NCBI GenBank assembly: GCA_002435785.1
Contig: DIUC01000079.1
Coordinates: forward strand, 1-27,668
Direction of reading: 5' to 3'
Source: Saprospiraceae bacterium UBA6168
GTDB lineage: Bacteria > Bacteroidota > Bacteroidia > Chitinophagales > Saprospiraceae
DNA length: 27,668 bases
Of this stretch, positions 1-8,346 are shown piece by piece. Made by a program: the position numbers and the translations under genes. Each line of letters opens with the position of its first letter. Position 1 is the stretch's first letter. The notes under the pieces were generated by a model. It searched no databases. It saw nothing but the letters and a program-made list of their open reading frames with translations, and was not told the origin of the DNA.

Positions 1-80
1 TCTTCGTCTGGTTTGCGGAGGTGGAGTTCACAGACGGGACGGTGGAGCTGCTGAAGGGGGACGTGGTGCTGGTGAGGTGA
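1..80 (+). CDS. C-terminal end of a T9SS type B (gliding-motility type) cargo protein, partial
   Basis: An open frame enters from the left edge (first full codon at 3) and stops at TGA 78-80. The last 25 residues run FVWFAEVEFTDGTVELLKGD and then VVLVR. This Val/Phe-rich beta strand, DGT turn, and KGD(V/T)xLxR ending is the usual end of the gliding-motility-associated C-terminal (T9SS type B sorting) domain in Bacteroidota. The upstream part lies outside the window, so cargo type and length are unknown. It is independent of the similar domain at the end of the 11312-17338 gene. Confidence 0.6.
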   Translation, partial: FVWFAEVEFTDGTVELLKGDVVLVR

Positions 81-250
81 GGGGGATTGCCCCTGAGTGG
101 CCGCCTTTGCATGGGTGTTTTCATGCTTTATTGGTAAACATGGCACTGGTTGGTTTCCAAGAGTATGCATAGAATAGCTCTAACCCTATTCCTACTCGCC
201 AATTCTTCTGAAAATTCCCGACACCTATTAAGAATTGACGTGTCTTTGGT

Positions 251-258
251 TATTTTTG
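251..258 (+). promoter_or_regulatory. -7-like box of a Bacteroidota promoter
   Basis: TATTTTTG fits the Bacteroidota -7 consensus TAnnTTTG and lies 26 bp upstream of the ATG at 285. I see no TTTG/TTG at the expected 19-21 bp spacing upstream, so this is only half a promoter match. The rest of 81-284 shows nothing else I can name. Confidence 0.25.
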
Positions 259-284
259 GCGTTGTACCATTCTAACCTAATACA

Positions 285-1340
285 ATGAAGCCGTCCAGAT
301 TTTTAGTGTTCTTCTTTTTGCTCGCTTATGTTCATGGCCAAGGGCTTTGCCAACAAAACATGAATGCTGCAAAGCCAGCAAAATCAACTGAAATCTATTT
401 CGATTTCGCAAAGCACGAGCTTCGCCCAGCACCAGATTCTCTGCTGGCAGGTGTGCTGGCCTTTACCAAGGGCAAGGACAATTTCACCATCAACATTACG
501 GCCCACACCGACTCTATTGGTTCAAAAGCCAATAATGAGGCACTTTCAAAGCGACGGGCGCAGTCCGTCAAGGATTACCTTGTAAAAAACGGCATTCCTC
601 CTTCGCTTGTCAGCTTCACCTATTATGGAGAAGGAATGCCTGCCACTGAGAACGCCTCGGATATAGGCCGCCAACGCAACCGCAGGGCGACAGTGGAGGT
701 GTTGCTTGCCCTTCCGATGGTCATCATTGAGGGAACCGTGACGGATGAAGTAACTGGCAAGCCGCTCGTTGCAGATGTTATTTTTCGCACGAAGGAAACA
801 AGTGATACCGTGCGCACCACTGCTGATGGGAAGTTTCGAACCACCGCCCAATCAGGCACAGTAGTCGGCATTGATGCTTATGCGGAATGCCATTTTATGA
901 AATCGGAAATGGTAAAGGCCGTCCCCAAGATGGAAGCTTTGACCATGCCCTTGAAACCTGCCAAAACAGGTGCAAGTGCGGATATTGGCAACCTATATTT
1001 TGTGGGCAATCAACCTATCCTGCTGGAAAGCTCAAAACCAGAACTGCCCAAAATACTCCGGTTTCTCCAGTTGAACCCAGGGATGAAGATTGAGATTGCT
1101 GGGCATGTCAACCGCCCGAACAGCCCGCCCGTCGGAAGGGATAGTTGGGACTATAAACTCTCTGAAGACCGGGCAAAAACCGTTTACAACTACCTACTTG
1201 ATAATGGCATTGCCTCAGAAAGGATTAGTTGGAAGGGCTATGGCAACCACGAAATGCGCTACCCCCGTGCCACCACCGAGGACCAGCAAGCGCTTAACCG
1301 CCGGGTGGAGTTGCGGGTTTTGGATGGTGGGTGCGAGTGA
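285..1340 (+). CDS. Secreted protein with two OmpA-like domains around a carboxypeptidase-regulatory-like domain
   Basis: 351 residues. Residues 1-22 form a signal peptide with a hydrophobic core ending near GLCQQ. Residues about 35-142 are an OmpA C-terminal (peptidoglycan-binding) domain: IYFDFAKHELRP, TAHTDSIGS with the ligand-binding Asp76, and the LSKRRAQSV arginines. Residues about 147-235 read as a CRD/Cna-B-like beta sandwich (IEGTVTDEVTGKPL). Residues about 240-347 are a second OmpA-like domain, where the HTD position reads GHVNRP, so the usual Asp is Asn, while the Arg helix (LSEDRAKTVYNYL) and RRVELRV end are kept. The likely role is tethering an envelope component to peptidoglycan in the periplasm. 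It stands alone, with queE 165 bp downstream. The ATG start follows the -7-like box and directly precedes the signal peptide. The exact function is unknown. Confidence 0.8.
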   Translation: MKPSRFLVFFFLLAYVHGQGLCQQNMNAAKPAKSTEIYFDFAKHELRPAPDSLLAGVLAFTKGKDNFTINITAHTDSIGSKANNEALSKRRAQSVKDYLVKNGIPPSLVSFTYYGEGMPATENASDIGRQRNRRATVEVLLALPMVIIEGTVTDEVTGKPLVADVIFRTKETSDTVRTTADGKFRTTAQSGTVVGIDAYAECHFMKSEMVKAVPKMEALTMPLKPAKTGASADIGNLYFVGNQPILLESSKPELPKILRFLQLNPGMKIEIAGHVNRPNSPPVGRDSWDYKLSEDRAKTVYNYLLDNGIASERISWKGYGNHEMRYPRATTEDQQALNRRVELRVLDGGCE

Positions 1341-1451
1341 AGGAATTTTTGTTTGGCACTAATTTGTCAAATACCTTTCCTTCGTAATGACATGAAGGTC
1401 GTTCCCCCAGATTTTATTCATTGAAGCTATCGGTCTATGGTGGCACCTGAG

Positions 1452-1459
1452 TATTTTTG
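1452..1459 (+). promoter_or_regulatory. -7-like promoter box upstream of queE
   Basis: TATTTTTG matches TAnnTTTG, 46 bp before the queE ATG. No convincing -33 TTTG is present at 19-21 bp, so confidence is low. Confidence 0.25.
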
Positions 1460-1505
1460 CACTTTTATTCATTTTCGAAAGACCACGATTCCCTGTTTTT
1501 AAAAT

Positions 1506-2138
1506 ATGGCCTACAAAATAAAAGAGCTATACTATACCCTCCAGGGCGAGGGCGCACATACCGGAAGGCCCGCTGTGTTTTGCCGTTTCACGGGCTGCAA
1601 CCTCTGGACGGGGCGTGAGGAGGACCGGCACAAGGCCATCTGCCAGTTTTGCGACACGGACTTTTGGGGGATGGACGGCGAAAATGGCGGCCAGTACTCC
1701 GCATCGGCATTGGTGGAAAAGGCTGCGCTACTTTGGGGCGACATGGCAAAGGGCAAACCGTATGTTGTCTGTACCGGCGGGGAGCCGCTGCTGCAATTGG
1801 ACGAGGCGCTCATTGCGGAGTTCCAATTGGCTGGCTTCGAGGTGGGAGTAGAGACGAACGGGACCCAAGCTTCTCCTGCTGAATTGGATTGGGTTTGCGT
1901 CAGCCCCAAGGCGGGCGCTGCGCTCGTGCTGAAATCGGGAGATGAACTGAAATTAGTGTTCCCGCAGCCAACTGCCATGCCGGAATTGTTTGAGGAATTG
2001 GATTTCACTAATTTTTATATCCAGCCCATGGATGGGCCGAGGCAAGCGGAGAACACCCTCGCCGCCATTGATTATTGTTTAAAAAATCCAAAATGGCGGT
2101 TGAGCATACAGACCCACAAGTTGCTGAACATCCCATAA
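1506..2138 (+). CDS. queE: 7-carboxy-7-deazaguanine synthase QueE (radical SAM)
   Basis: 210 residues. QueE converts 6-carboxy-5,6,7,8-tetrahydropterin to 7-carboxy-7-deazaguanine in queuosine/preQ1 biosynthesis, a cytosolic radical-SAM ring contraction. The N-terminus YYTLQGEGAHTGRPAVFCRF is the family signature. The cluster cysteines are C31, C46 and C49, giving CX14CX2C, the expanded motif known from one QueE subtype instead of the usual CX3CX2C. The SAM-binding TGGEPLLQ follows at about residues 90-97. Later motifs ETNGT and VSPKAG are also family-typical. No other queuosine gene is adjacent. The gene ends at a strong terminator. The start is the first ATG before the conserved N-terminus. 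Confidence 0.93.
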   Translation: MAYKIKELYYTLQGEGAHTGRPAVFCRFTGCNLWTGREEDRHKAICQFCDTDFWGMDGENGGQYSASALVEKAALLWGDMAKGKPYVVCTGGEPLLQLDEALIAEFQLAGFEVGVETNGTQASPAELDWVCVSPKAGAALVLKSGDELKLVFPQPTAMPELFEELDFTNFYIQPMDGPRQAENTLAAIDYCLKNPKWRLSIQTHKLLNIP

Positions 2139-2141
2139 AGA

Positions 2142-2172
2142 AAATAGCCCCGGAAATCTTCCGAGGCTATTT
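2142..2172. terminator. Bidirectional intrinsic terminator between queE and the Omp28-like gene
   Basis: AAATAGCC (2142-2149) pairs with GGCTATTT (2165-2172). After one C/A mismatch, CGGAA (2151-2155) pairs with TTCCG (2159-2163) around a 3-nt loop. A-rich and T-rich edges make it usable from both sides. It lies between the two convergent genes, 4 bp after the queE stop. Confidence 0.8.
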
Positions 2173-2228
2173 GGCTGGATATACCAGTGCTATCTTTCTC
2201 TTTGGTGAGTACCCAAATGATTTCTGGC

Positions 2229-3269
2229 TTACTGGAAAACCACCTTCTCTGTCTTGACAAACCCCGGTGTTTTCAACTGCACAATGTACAAGCCGGAGCC
2301 ACTCAAAACCTCACTATCAAGCCGGAACCGTGACCTGCCCGCCTTCAATGGGCCATCGAGCAAAACCGCAACACGGCGGCCTTTTACGTCGAATACTTCA
2401 AGCTGCGCAACAGGCTGGTTGTCAATGCTTTCCACGTGGACAAAAGTAAACCCGCTGGCTGGCGATGGGGCAACTGCGATGCTGTTCTCAGGGGCGGGGT
2501 CCAAAATACCGGATACCATCGAAATGGTTTTCGTGCTCCAGACATTCACGGGTATGTACTTGGTTCCTTCTTTTTTCCAGATGATGCCTACCACCTCGTA
2601 GTTGTACCCCGTTGGGTCGCCAATGGGCAGTCCGAAGTTGAGGCCAAACTCCTGCCCAGCGTTCACGCTGCCGTTGGTGATTGGCTGGCCAAAAGTTTGC
2701 TCCGTAAAAGAAGTCCGGAGGACCCGCTTGTGGACAGCATTGTTGCCTATGCTTTGTTGGAATCCCACAACATTGTCTTCGAGAAGGTAAATGCCGAGGT
2801 GATAGTCGCCTTGAGCGGCTTGGAAGAACTTGACCTTGGCGTTGACCTTGATTTCGCCGTTGGAATAGTAAGGCTCGAAGCCACTGTTGACGATGGGGGC
2901 TTGCCCGTATGCTTCATCCACCAAAGCCTTTAGCGAGGCTAATCTGGAGGTGCCGTTGCTCGAATTGACTCCTTGGTCGGCCTCGTTGAAAAAGAAGCGG
3001 GGCTGTGCGAAGCTGCCAAAATTGTCGGTGATTTCGGCGGCAGCGTCATTGAGCAGGAGGCCGCTGAAGTGGGCCGCCATCAGTACGGCCTTGTCGTCGT
3101 TTTGCGCAATGGCACTTTCAAAAAACGTCCAGCCCCAGGTACCGCAGAAGGTACACCAACTGGCCGTCCGCTTGGTGATGAGGCTGCGTTGTTGTTGCTC
3201 AACCTGTTGGGCAATGCCCTGAACAAGGAACAAGAGGGCCAAGAGAAGTGTAAACGTACTTTTTTTCAT
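2229..3269 (-). CDS. Omp28-like thioredoxin-fold protein with T9SS type A sorting domain
   Basis: 346 residues. There is a clear signal peptide (cleavage near A20, LVQGIA-QQ). Residues 33-60 contain ASWCTFCGTWGW, a CxxC (C39, C42) in the position seen in Omp28-related/thioredoxin-like outer-membrane proteins of Bacteroidota. A beta-rich middle follows. Residues about 265-346 form a T9SS C-terminal sorting domain: PSPASGFTFVHVES, LEVFDVKGRRV, and the GLYIVQLKT...KTEKVVFQ ending. The protein should cross the outer membrane by T9SS and be attached to the surface or released. The CxxC suggests thiol-disulfide chemistry or a structural disulfide, which cannot be decided from sequence. It is last in the minus-strand series after tilS (81-bp gap). 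Confidence 0.82.
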   Translation of the reverse strand: MKKSTFTLLLALLFLVQGIAQQVEQQQRSLITKRTASWCTFCGTWGWTFFESAIAQNDDKAVLMAAHFSGLLLNDAAAEITDNFGSFAQPRFFFNEADQGVNSSNGTSRLASLKALVDEAYGQAPIVNSGFEPYYSNGEIKVNAKVKFFQAAQGDYHLGIYLLEDNVVGFQQSIGNNAVHKRVLRTSFTEQTFGQPITNGSVNAGQEFGLNFGLPIGDPTGYNYEVVGIIWKKEGTKYIPVNVWSTKTISMVSGILDPAPENSIAVAPSPASGFTFVHVESIDNQPVAQLEVFDVKGRRVAVLLDGPLKAGRSRFRLDSEVLSGSGLYIVQLKTPGFVKTEKVVFQ

Positions 3270-3350
3270 GCCTGGGAAATTTTATTTTGAATTGAATTGA
3301 TAATGCTTTTCAGAATGGTCTTTTAACAATCCTGACCACGAAAGGGTTGA

Positions 3351-4697
3351 TTACAGGCTCGTCGAAGGTGAGTAATCCAATTGAATCAAGGTTTTTGTCG
3401 CTGCGGTGACTTTATAGCGCTCGTCCAACCTCATTCCCACCACCCAAGCAATTTTCCCGCCAGATTCCAGCAACCAAACCCGCTCTTTTTCAAACCTTGT
3501 CAGCTTGTTGTTGGAGAAAAAGTCCTGCAATTTCTGGTGTTTGCCCCCCATGCCCAGTGGGCAAAATGCGTCGCCCGGCTGCCAGTGCCGTAGCCGAAGC
3601 GGCCATTCAAGCTTGTCGGCGTCCAACCAGGCCGTGTTGGGGCTGGCTGGTGGGGTTGCGGCTGGCTGGCCGGCATGGAGGCTGAGGCCAAGGCTTGCCC
3701 CAGTTGGCAGTTCGATGGGGGTGGATGGAATACCGGGCATTTCGATTACTCCGACATGATTTTCCCCCAGGGATAAAATTAAAAAAAAACGGTCCACCAA
3801 TAACCGGGCGGGGGGCGATTCGAAAATGCTACCGGGCTGGTTGTCAATGCTTTGTAGGATGTTTTTGACTTGGTCGTTGTTGAAGCCGTGGTGCTTCAAC
3901 AACTCGAAAAGCACGGTAAATGGGGCAGGGTAGGAGCGCAATTTTTGGTGGTCAATGCGCCACTCGTACTGGTGTTTTTCCACTACGTCGTCCTGTATTT
4001 TTTGCAGGGCAAAATCATAGAGCAGTTCCGATTCCCGCAGCCGCTCGATGGTCTCCCCAGCCACCCTTTGAAAGGCAGGGTTAATCCTTTCAAAAACAGG
4101 CACCACGTGGTGGCGCAACAGGTTTCGGTTGTACTTGTCGGTGAGGTTGGAGGCGTCCTCTCGGTATTCTATATTTTCGCCTTCGGCAAATGCGAGCAGG
4201 TTCCTTTTTGTGGCAAAAAGGATGGGGCGAATGAGGTGTCCATTCTTTGGCAAGATACCGTGCAGGCCCCGCAGCCCGCAGCCCTTGCTGAAATTGTACA
4301 GCAGTGTTTCGATGGAGTCGTCGAGGTGGTGCGCCGTCGCTATATATTGGCAACTTGCTTGCTGGCGGATTTCTTCCAGCCAAACGTAGCGCAGCTCCCG
4401 TGCTGCTTGTTGTATGGAGGCTTTGTTTTGCTCCGCAAAAAGCTGGGTGTCAAAACGGGTAGTGTGGAATCCGACTTGCAGGGTAGCGGCCAGTGTTTTT
4501 ACAAAAGATTCGTCGTTATCGGAGTCCTCGCCTCGCAGTTGGAAGTTGCAGTGGGCCATCGCAAATGGCAGCCTTGATGCTTTGAACAAATGACAAAGCA
4601 CCACAGAGTCCACGCCGCCACTGGTGGCAATGAGGGCTTTTTCGCCACCATTCAGCAGGTTTTGCGAAGCAATGTATTTGTGAAACTGGTCAACCAT
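3351..4697 (-). CDS. tilS: tRNA(Ile)-lysidine synthetase TilS
   Basis: 448 residues from the chosen start. TilS ligates lysine to C34 of tRNA(Ile) with the CAU anticodon, using ATP, so it reads AUA. The PP-loop SGGVDS is at residues 26-31. Further family motifs are MAHCNFQLRGEDSD, ATAHHLDDSIETLLYN and GLRGL. The C-terminal substrate-binding domain has WPLRLRHWQPGDAFCPLGM, KKLQDFF-like (KHQKLQDFFSNNK) and WVVGMRLDERYKV. The frame is open to an upstream ATG at 4733, but the ATG at 4697 (MVDQFHKYIAS) starts 25 residues before the PP-loop, as in homologues, and avoids near-contact with the gene upstream. It is probably co-transcribed with the dipeptidase 42 bp upstream. Confidence 0.95.
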   Translation of the reverse strand: MVDQFHKYIASQNLLNGGEKALIATSGGVDSVVLCHLFKASRLPFAMAHCNFQLRGEDSDNDESFVKTLAATLQVGFHTTRFDTQLFAEQNKASIQQAARELRYVWLEEIRQQASCQYIATAHHLDDSIETLLYNFSKGCGLRGLHGILPKNGHLIRPILFATKRNLLAFAEGENIEYREDASNLTDKYNRNLLRHHVVPVFERINPAFQRVAGETIERLRESELLYDFALQKIQDDVVEKHQYEWRIDHQKLRSYPAPFTVLFELLKHHGFNNDQVKNILQSIDNQPGSIFESPPARLLVDRFFLILSLGENHVGVIEMPGIPSTPIELPTGASLGLSLHAGQPAATPPASPNTAWLDADKLEWPLRLRHWQPGDAFCPLGMGGKHQKLQDFFSNNKLTRFEKERVWLLESGGKIAWVVGMRLDERYKVTAATKTLIQLDYSPSTSL

Positions 4698-4739
4698 GCA
4701 AAATAGTTGTCGCCCAATCAATAGGGCGACCAAAAAGCA

Positions 4740-6155
4740 TCAAGCCTTCAACTGGCGATAGTACTCGTAATAATAAGGTATCGTCTCGATGCCCTTGTAA
4801 AAGTTGAACAGGCCATAGTGCTCGTTTGGCGAATGGATGGCATCGCTGTTGAGGCCAAAGCCCATCAGCACACTGTCCACGTCCAGCACGTCCTTGAACA
4901 GGGAAACAATGGGGATATACCCGCCTTCCCTTTTCGGTATTGGCTCTTTTCCGAAGGTCTTGGCCAAAGCAAGGTGCGCAGCTTGGTATTCAGGTGTGTT
5001 GGTCGGTGTGACGCCCGGCTCGCCGCCGTGCATCCGAATGACCCTTACCTTCACTGAGGGCGGTGCCAAAGACTTGAAATGTGCCTCGAACTGGTCATAG
5101 ACGTTCTCGCAGCGCTGGTGCGGCACGAGGCGCATGGAGATTTTGGCAAAAGCCTTTGAGGGCAAAACCGTCTTCGAGCCTTCGCCTGTGTAGCCGCCCC
5201 AGATGCCGTTGCAGTCGAGCGAAGGGCGGATGCTGGTGCGCTCCAAAGTCGTGTAGCCCGCTTCGCCCGCCACATCGCCGATGCCGAGGTCTTCTTTGTA
5301 GTCGTCGAGGCTGAACGGCGCTTTGTTCATGGCCGTGCGGTCTGTTTCGGTTTCGTTCAGCACGTCATCATAGAAGCCGGGTATGGTGATTTTGCCGTTC
5401 TGGTCAATCAATTTGTCAATCATGCCCGCCAGCACGTTGATGGGGTTGGCCACGCCGCCGCCATATACGCCAGAGTGGAGGTCCCGGTTGGGGCCGACTA
5501 CTTCCACTTCGAGGTAAGCGAGGCCACGCACCCCGGTGGTAATGCTGGGCACATCGTTGGCAATGATGGAGGTGTCGGAGCAAAGCACCACGTCGCATGC
5601 CAGTTTCTCCTTGTTCATTTCCACGAATGGCCGAAAGCTTGGCGAGCCTACCTCTTCCTCGCCCTCCACGCAAAACTTGACGTTGCAAGGCAGGTTGCCC
5701 GTTTTTACCATCGCCTCGAATGCCTTGACGTGCATGTAAGTTTGGCCCTTGTCATCGCAGGAGCCACGAGCAAAAATGGCACCTTGGGGGTGCACCTTTG
5801 TTTCCCTGATGACTGGTTCGAAGGGAGGAGTAGTCCAAAGGTCGAGCGGGTCGGGTGGCTGCACGTCGTAATGGCCATAAACCAGCACGGTCGGCAGGCT
5901 TTTGTCCACGATTTTTTCGCCGTAAATGACGGGGTAGCCCTCCTTGGTCTTGCCGTCTTTTTGGTGAGAAGTCGGGCATACTTCGACGAGGTCACACCCG
6001 GCGTCACGGAGGCTTTGGGCGACAAACTCGGCGGTGCGCAGCACGTCGGCTTTGTACGCCGGGTCGGCACTGATGGAAGGGATGCGGAGCAGATCCAACA
6101 GTTCGTCGAGGAAGCGCTGCTTGTTTTTTTCGATGTATTCTTGTGTGGATTTCAT
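4740..6155 (-). CDS. M20-family metallodipeptidase
   Basis: 471 residues from the chosen ATG. This is a cytosolic di-zinc dipeptidase of the M20 family (CNDP/DapE-like branch). Metal and catalytic positions visible are VLVYGHYDVQPPDP (H95, D97), GSCDDKG (D134/D135), EGEEEVGS (E166-E168), LCSDTS (D194) and a C-terminal IHSPNEHY histidine. H227 in RDLHSGVYGG is the lid-domain histidine that completes the neighbouring active site in the dimer. The frame is open to 6374, but that extension overlaps the end of cdaA and has no conserved sequence. MKSTQEYIEKNK at 6155 fits the family N-terminus. Exact substrate is unknown, with dipeptides most likely. It lies between cdaA and tilS on the same strand. 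Confidence 0.92.
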   Translation of the reverse strand: MKSTQEYIEKNKQRFLDELLDLLRIPSISADPAYKADVLRTAEFVAQSLRDAGCDLVEVCPTSHQKDGKTKEGYPVIYGEKIVDKSLPTVLVYGHYDVQPPDPLDLWTTPPFEPVIRETKVHPQGAIFARGSCDDKGQTYMHVKAFEAMVKTGNLPCNVKFCVEGEEEVGSPSFRPFVEMNKEKLACDVVLCSDTSIIANDVPSITTGVRGLAYLEVEVVGPNRDLHSGVYGGGVANPINVLAGMIDKLIDQNGKITIPGFYDDVLNETETDRTAMNKAPFSLDDYKEDLGIGDVAGEAGYTTLERTSIRPSLDCNGIWGGYTGEGSKTVLPSKAFAKISMRLVPHQRCENVYDQFEAHFKSLAPPSVKVRVIRMHGGEPGVTPTNTPEYQAAHLALAKTFGKEPIPKREGGYIPIVSLFKDVLDVDSVLMGFGLNSDAIHSPNEHYGLFNFYKGIETIPYYYEYYRQLKA

Positions 6156-6330
6156 TGGATAGGCTGGATTGATAGTTTTATTGTCAGATGGTTGAAATGT
6201 TGGATGAGATACTGGATTGACTTGTGGCCGGGTCATTCTGGCATAGCGGCAACCCAATAATTCAGCAATCTTTTCTTTTTCAGTGCCAAAGATAGCGAGG
6301 CAAGCTTGTTTGACAAGAAAAAAACCGAGG

Positions 6331-7128
6331 TCAGATTTGCAGGGAAACGAGCAGTTCCGACAGACGGCTTTCACTCAGCTTGAACTCTATTTTGCCGCTG
6401 GCCGCAAAACTGATGGCCCCTGTTTCCTCTGAAACGACAAAGGCTGATGCGTTGCTGCGCTCCGAGAGGCCAAGGGCGGCCCTGTGTCGAAGCCCCGTGT
6501 GCTCGGGCAGGTTGGAGCTATCGGATACGGGCAGGATGCAACTGGCTGCTTGGATTTTGCCCTTACCGATTAGGACGGCGCCATCGTGCAGCGGGCTTTC
6601 TTTCTGGAAAATGCTGAGCAGCAGGGATTGGCTGATTTTGGCATCGAGCGCCACGCCAGAGTGGCCAATGCCCTCCATTTCGAAGCTGTTGGAAAAGACA
6701 ATCAGCGCTCCCGTCTTGTCTTTGGACATGCGCAGCAGTGCTTGTTTTATTTCAAAATTGGCCGCTTCGTTGACAATTTTTTTATCCAAATTCCGGGTGA
6801 ACCACCTAAGCATCACCTCGGAGCGGCGCCCCAAGGTGGTATTTCCGAGCATCAGCAAAAAACGCCTGACTTCGGGCTGGAAGATGATGATTATGATGAT
6901 GAACCCGACGTTGACAAACTGGCTCAGAATCATCGAAAGCATGTCCATTTTCAACATGCCCACCAGCCACCAAAGCAGGTAGATGATGAGTATGCCAATG
7001 AAGATGTTGAATGCGATGCTGCCACGCAAAAGCAGGTAAACCCGATAAATCAGGTAGCCGACGATGGCCACGTCGAGCACATCCCAGAGGCTGATGGGCA
7101 GAAAGCCGATTTCGAAGAGGAAGTTCAT
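6331..7128 (-). CDS. cdaA: Membrane diadenylate cyclase CdaA (DAC domain)
   Basis: 265 residues. It condenses two ATP to cyclic di-AMP at the inner membrane. Three hydrophobic segments (about 17-34, 38-58, 68-83) precede a DisA_N/DAC domain. The catalytic signatures are DGA at 182-184 (SPLHDGAVLIGKGK) and RHR at 214-216 (HTGLRHRAALGLSE). These are the metal- and ATP-binding motifs required for activity, so the enzyme looks intact. No cdaR or glmM is next to it, unlike Firmicutes. In many Bacteroidota folP precedes cdaA, but no folP is seen here. It is the first gene of the minus-strand series and is divergent from the 7232 gene. Confidence 0.95.
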   Translation of the reverse strand: MNFLFEIGFLPISLWDVLDVAIVGYLIYRVYLLLRGSIAFNIFIGILIIYLLWWLVGMLKMDMLSMILSQFVNVGFIIIIIIFQPEVRRFLLMLGNTTLGRRSEVMLRWFTRNLDKKIVNEAANFEIKQALLRMSKDKTGALIVFSNSFEMEGIGHSGVALDAKISQSLLLSIFQKESPLHDGAVLIGKGKIQAASCILPVSDSSNLPEHTGLRHRAALGLSERSNASAFVVSEETGAISFAASGKIEFKLSESRLSELLVSLQI

Positions 7129-7231
7129 GCCCAGCTTCTAATTTTTAAGCGAAGAAATGGAAGATTCATCCGGTAAAGATGTCCTAATTTTGAGGTACTG
7201 AACATGCAATCTTAAAAAAAATGGTTTTGCT

Positions 7232-8329
7232 TTGAAAAATAGACTTTTTGCCATCACCTTGGTTTTTTTGTGCCTACCAGCTTTGGTTATGTGCCAAGAG
7301 GTGATTACCAATGAGGCGGGTCGCAAGATTGTGTTGGATGCGAACGGGAATTGGCAATATTTTCAAGAGGATTCCACCGGTTCCAGCGCCGATGCTGCCA
7401 AGTTTAAGTTGTCAAAAAGAAATGCAGCGGAAAACGAACGGCGAATAGCTGAGTCTATGGAAGTGGAACGGGCGCTCACTTTGTTGCTTATCAAAAAACG
7501 AGTGGAGAAGATTGACTTGAACATCCAAATGCAAGCTAATTCAGCCAACAAAGACCCTCGGTTGAAGGAGCAATTCGACGGCTTGGAGCAAAAAATCCGC
7601 CAGTTGGAGTTGCAATTGGAAACTGCCAGAAAACGAACGGCCTTTTTGCAAAAAATAGCCAACCTGCCCCCACAGCCATACAACCGAAAGCTGAAAAGAT
7701 GGGAGGCAGACCATCCGTTTGAGGAAGAATTGGCTGGACTAACTACAAATAAAATGGCCACAACTAAGGGCATTACGACTAACAACATTGCTCATGGCAT
7801 CCTACTTTTGCCACCGGAGCTTCCTTGTGGAGAGGGAATGTATGGCACTGACCAGTCCACCCAATCGATTCGGTGGGAGACGGCCCCTTCCGTTTTATTT
7901 ATCCACACCGATAGGGTAGTGGCGCAGGAATTCAGAAAACGGGATTTCCTTGAATGTGCCGGCAACTTGATAGCGAGCAAGGGTGGGGCAAAGCGCTTAA
8001 ACATTGCAATTGCAGTCGCAACAGCCAACGCTCCACAATTATTTGGGAAGTTGTTGCGGGGCGATTTTTTGGAGTTGCGCTTGTTGAACGGTGAGCGGGT
8101 CAAGCTTTACAACACTTTGCCCAACAGTGGGGAGTGGGTGGCCGCCCAAGGTGCCTATATTTACCACGGCAGCTATATTTTAGGTATTCGGGAAGAAAAA
8201 ATGCTCCGCAACAGTGATTTGGACAAAGTGCTTGTGCGGTGGGGGTTGTTGCAGGAGGAGTACGAAGTGTTCGAGACAGATTTTTTTGTGCGGCACTTCC
8301 ATTGTTTGGATGCCATGCAACCAAAATGA
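7232..8329 (+). CDS. Secreted protein of unknown function, TTG start
   Basis: 365 residues, not recognised. The N-terminus MKNRLFAITLVFLCLPALVM is a signal peptide, and residues 23-45 (ITNEAGRKIVLDANGNWQYF) resemble a short motif common at the start of secreted Bacteroidota hypothetical proteins. Residues about 60-135 are rich in K/E/L and probably form a coiled coil. The C-terminal half is globular (FLECAGNLIASKGG, WVAAQGAYIYHGSYI). The codon at 7232 is TTG. An in-frame stop sits at 7199-7201 and no in-frame ATG occurs before the signal peptide, so TTG is the best supported start. miaE follows after 17 bp, suggesting co-transcription. A TAATTTTG box lies at 7185-7192. Confidence 0.75.
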   Translation: MKNRLFAITLVFLCLPALVMCQEVITNEAGRKIVLDANGNWQYFQEDSTGSSADAAKFKLSKRNAAENERRIAESMEVERALTLLLIKKRVEKIDLNIQMQANSANKDPRLKEQFDGLEQKIRQLELQLETARKRTAFLQKIANLPPQPYNRKLKRWEADHPFEEELAGLTTNKMATTKGITTNNIAHGILLLPPELPCGEGMYGTDQSTQSIRWETAPSVLFIHTDRVVAQEFRKRDFLECAGNLIASKGGAKRLNIAIAVATANAPQLFGKLLRGDFLELRLLNGERVKLYNTLPNSGEWVAAQGAYIYHGSYILGIREEKMLRNSDLDKVLVRWGLLQEEYEVFETDFFVRHFHCLDAMQPK

Positions 8330-8346
8330 AATTAACCAACTAGGAA

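Noticed and set aside
5475..6260. 261-codon open frame on the plus strand
   Set aside because: Antisense to the M20 dipeptidase; no recognisable motif.
6156..6374. Longer start of the M20 dipeptidase
   Set aside because: It would overlap the end of cdaA and adds 73 residues without family similarity; ATG 6155 fits the family N-terminus.
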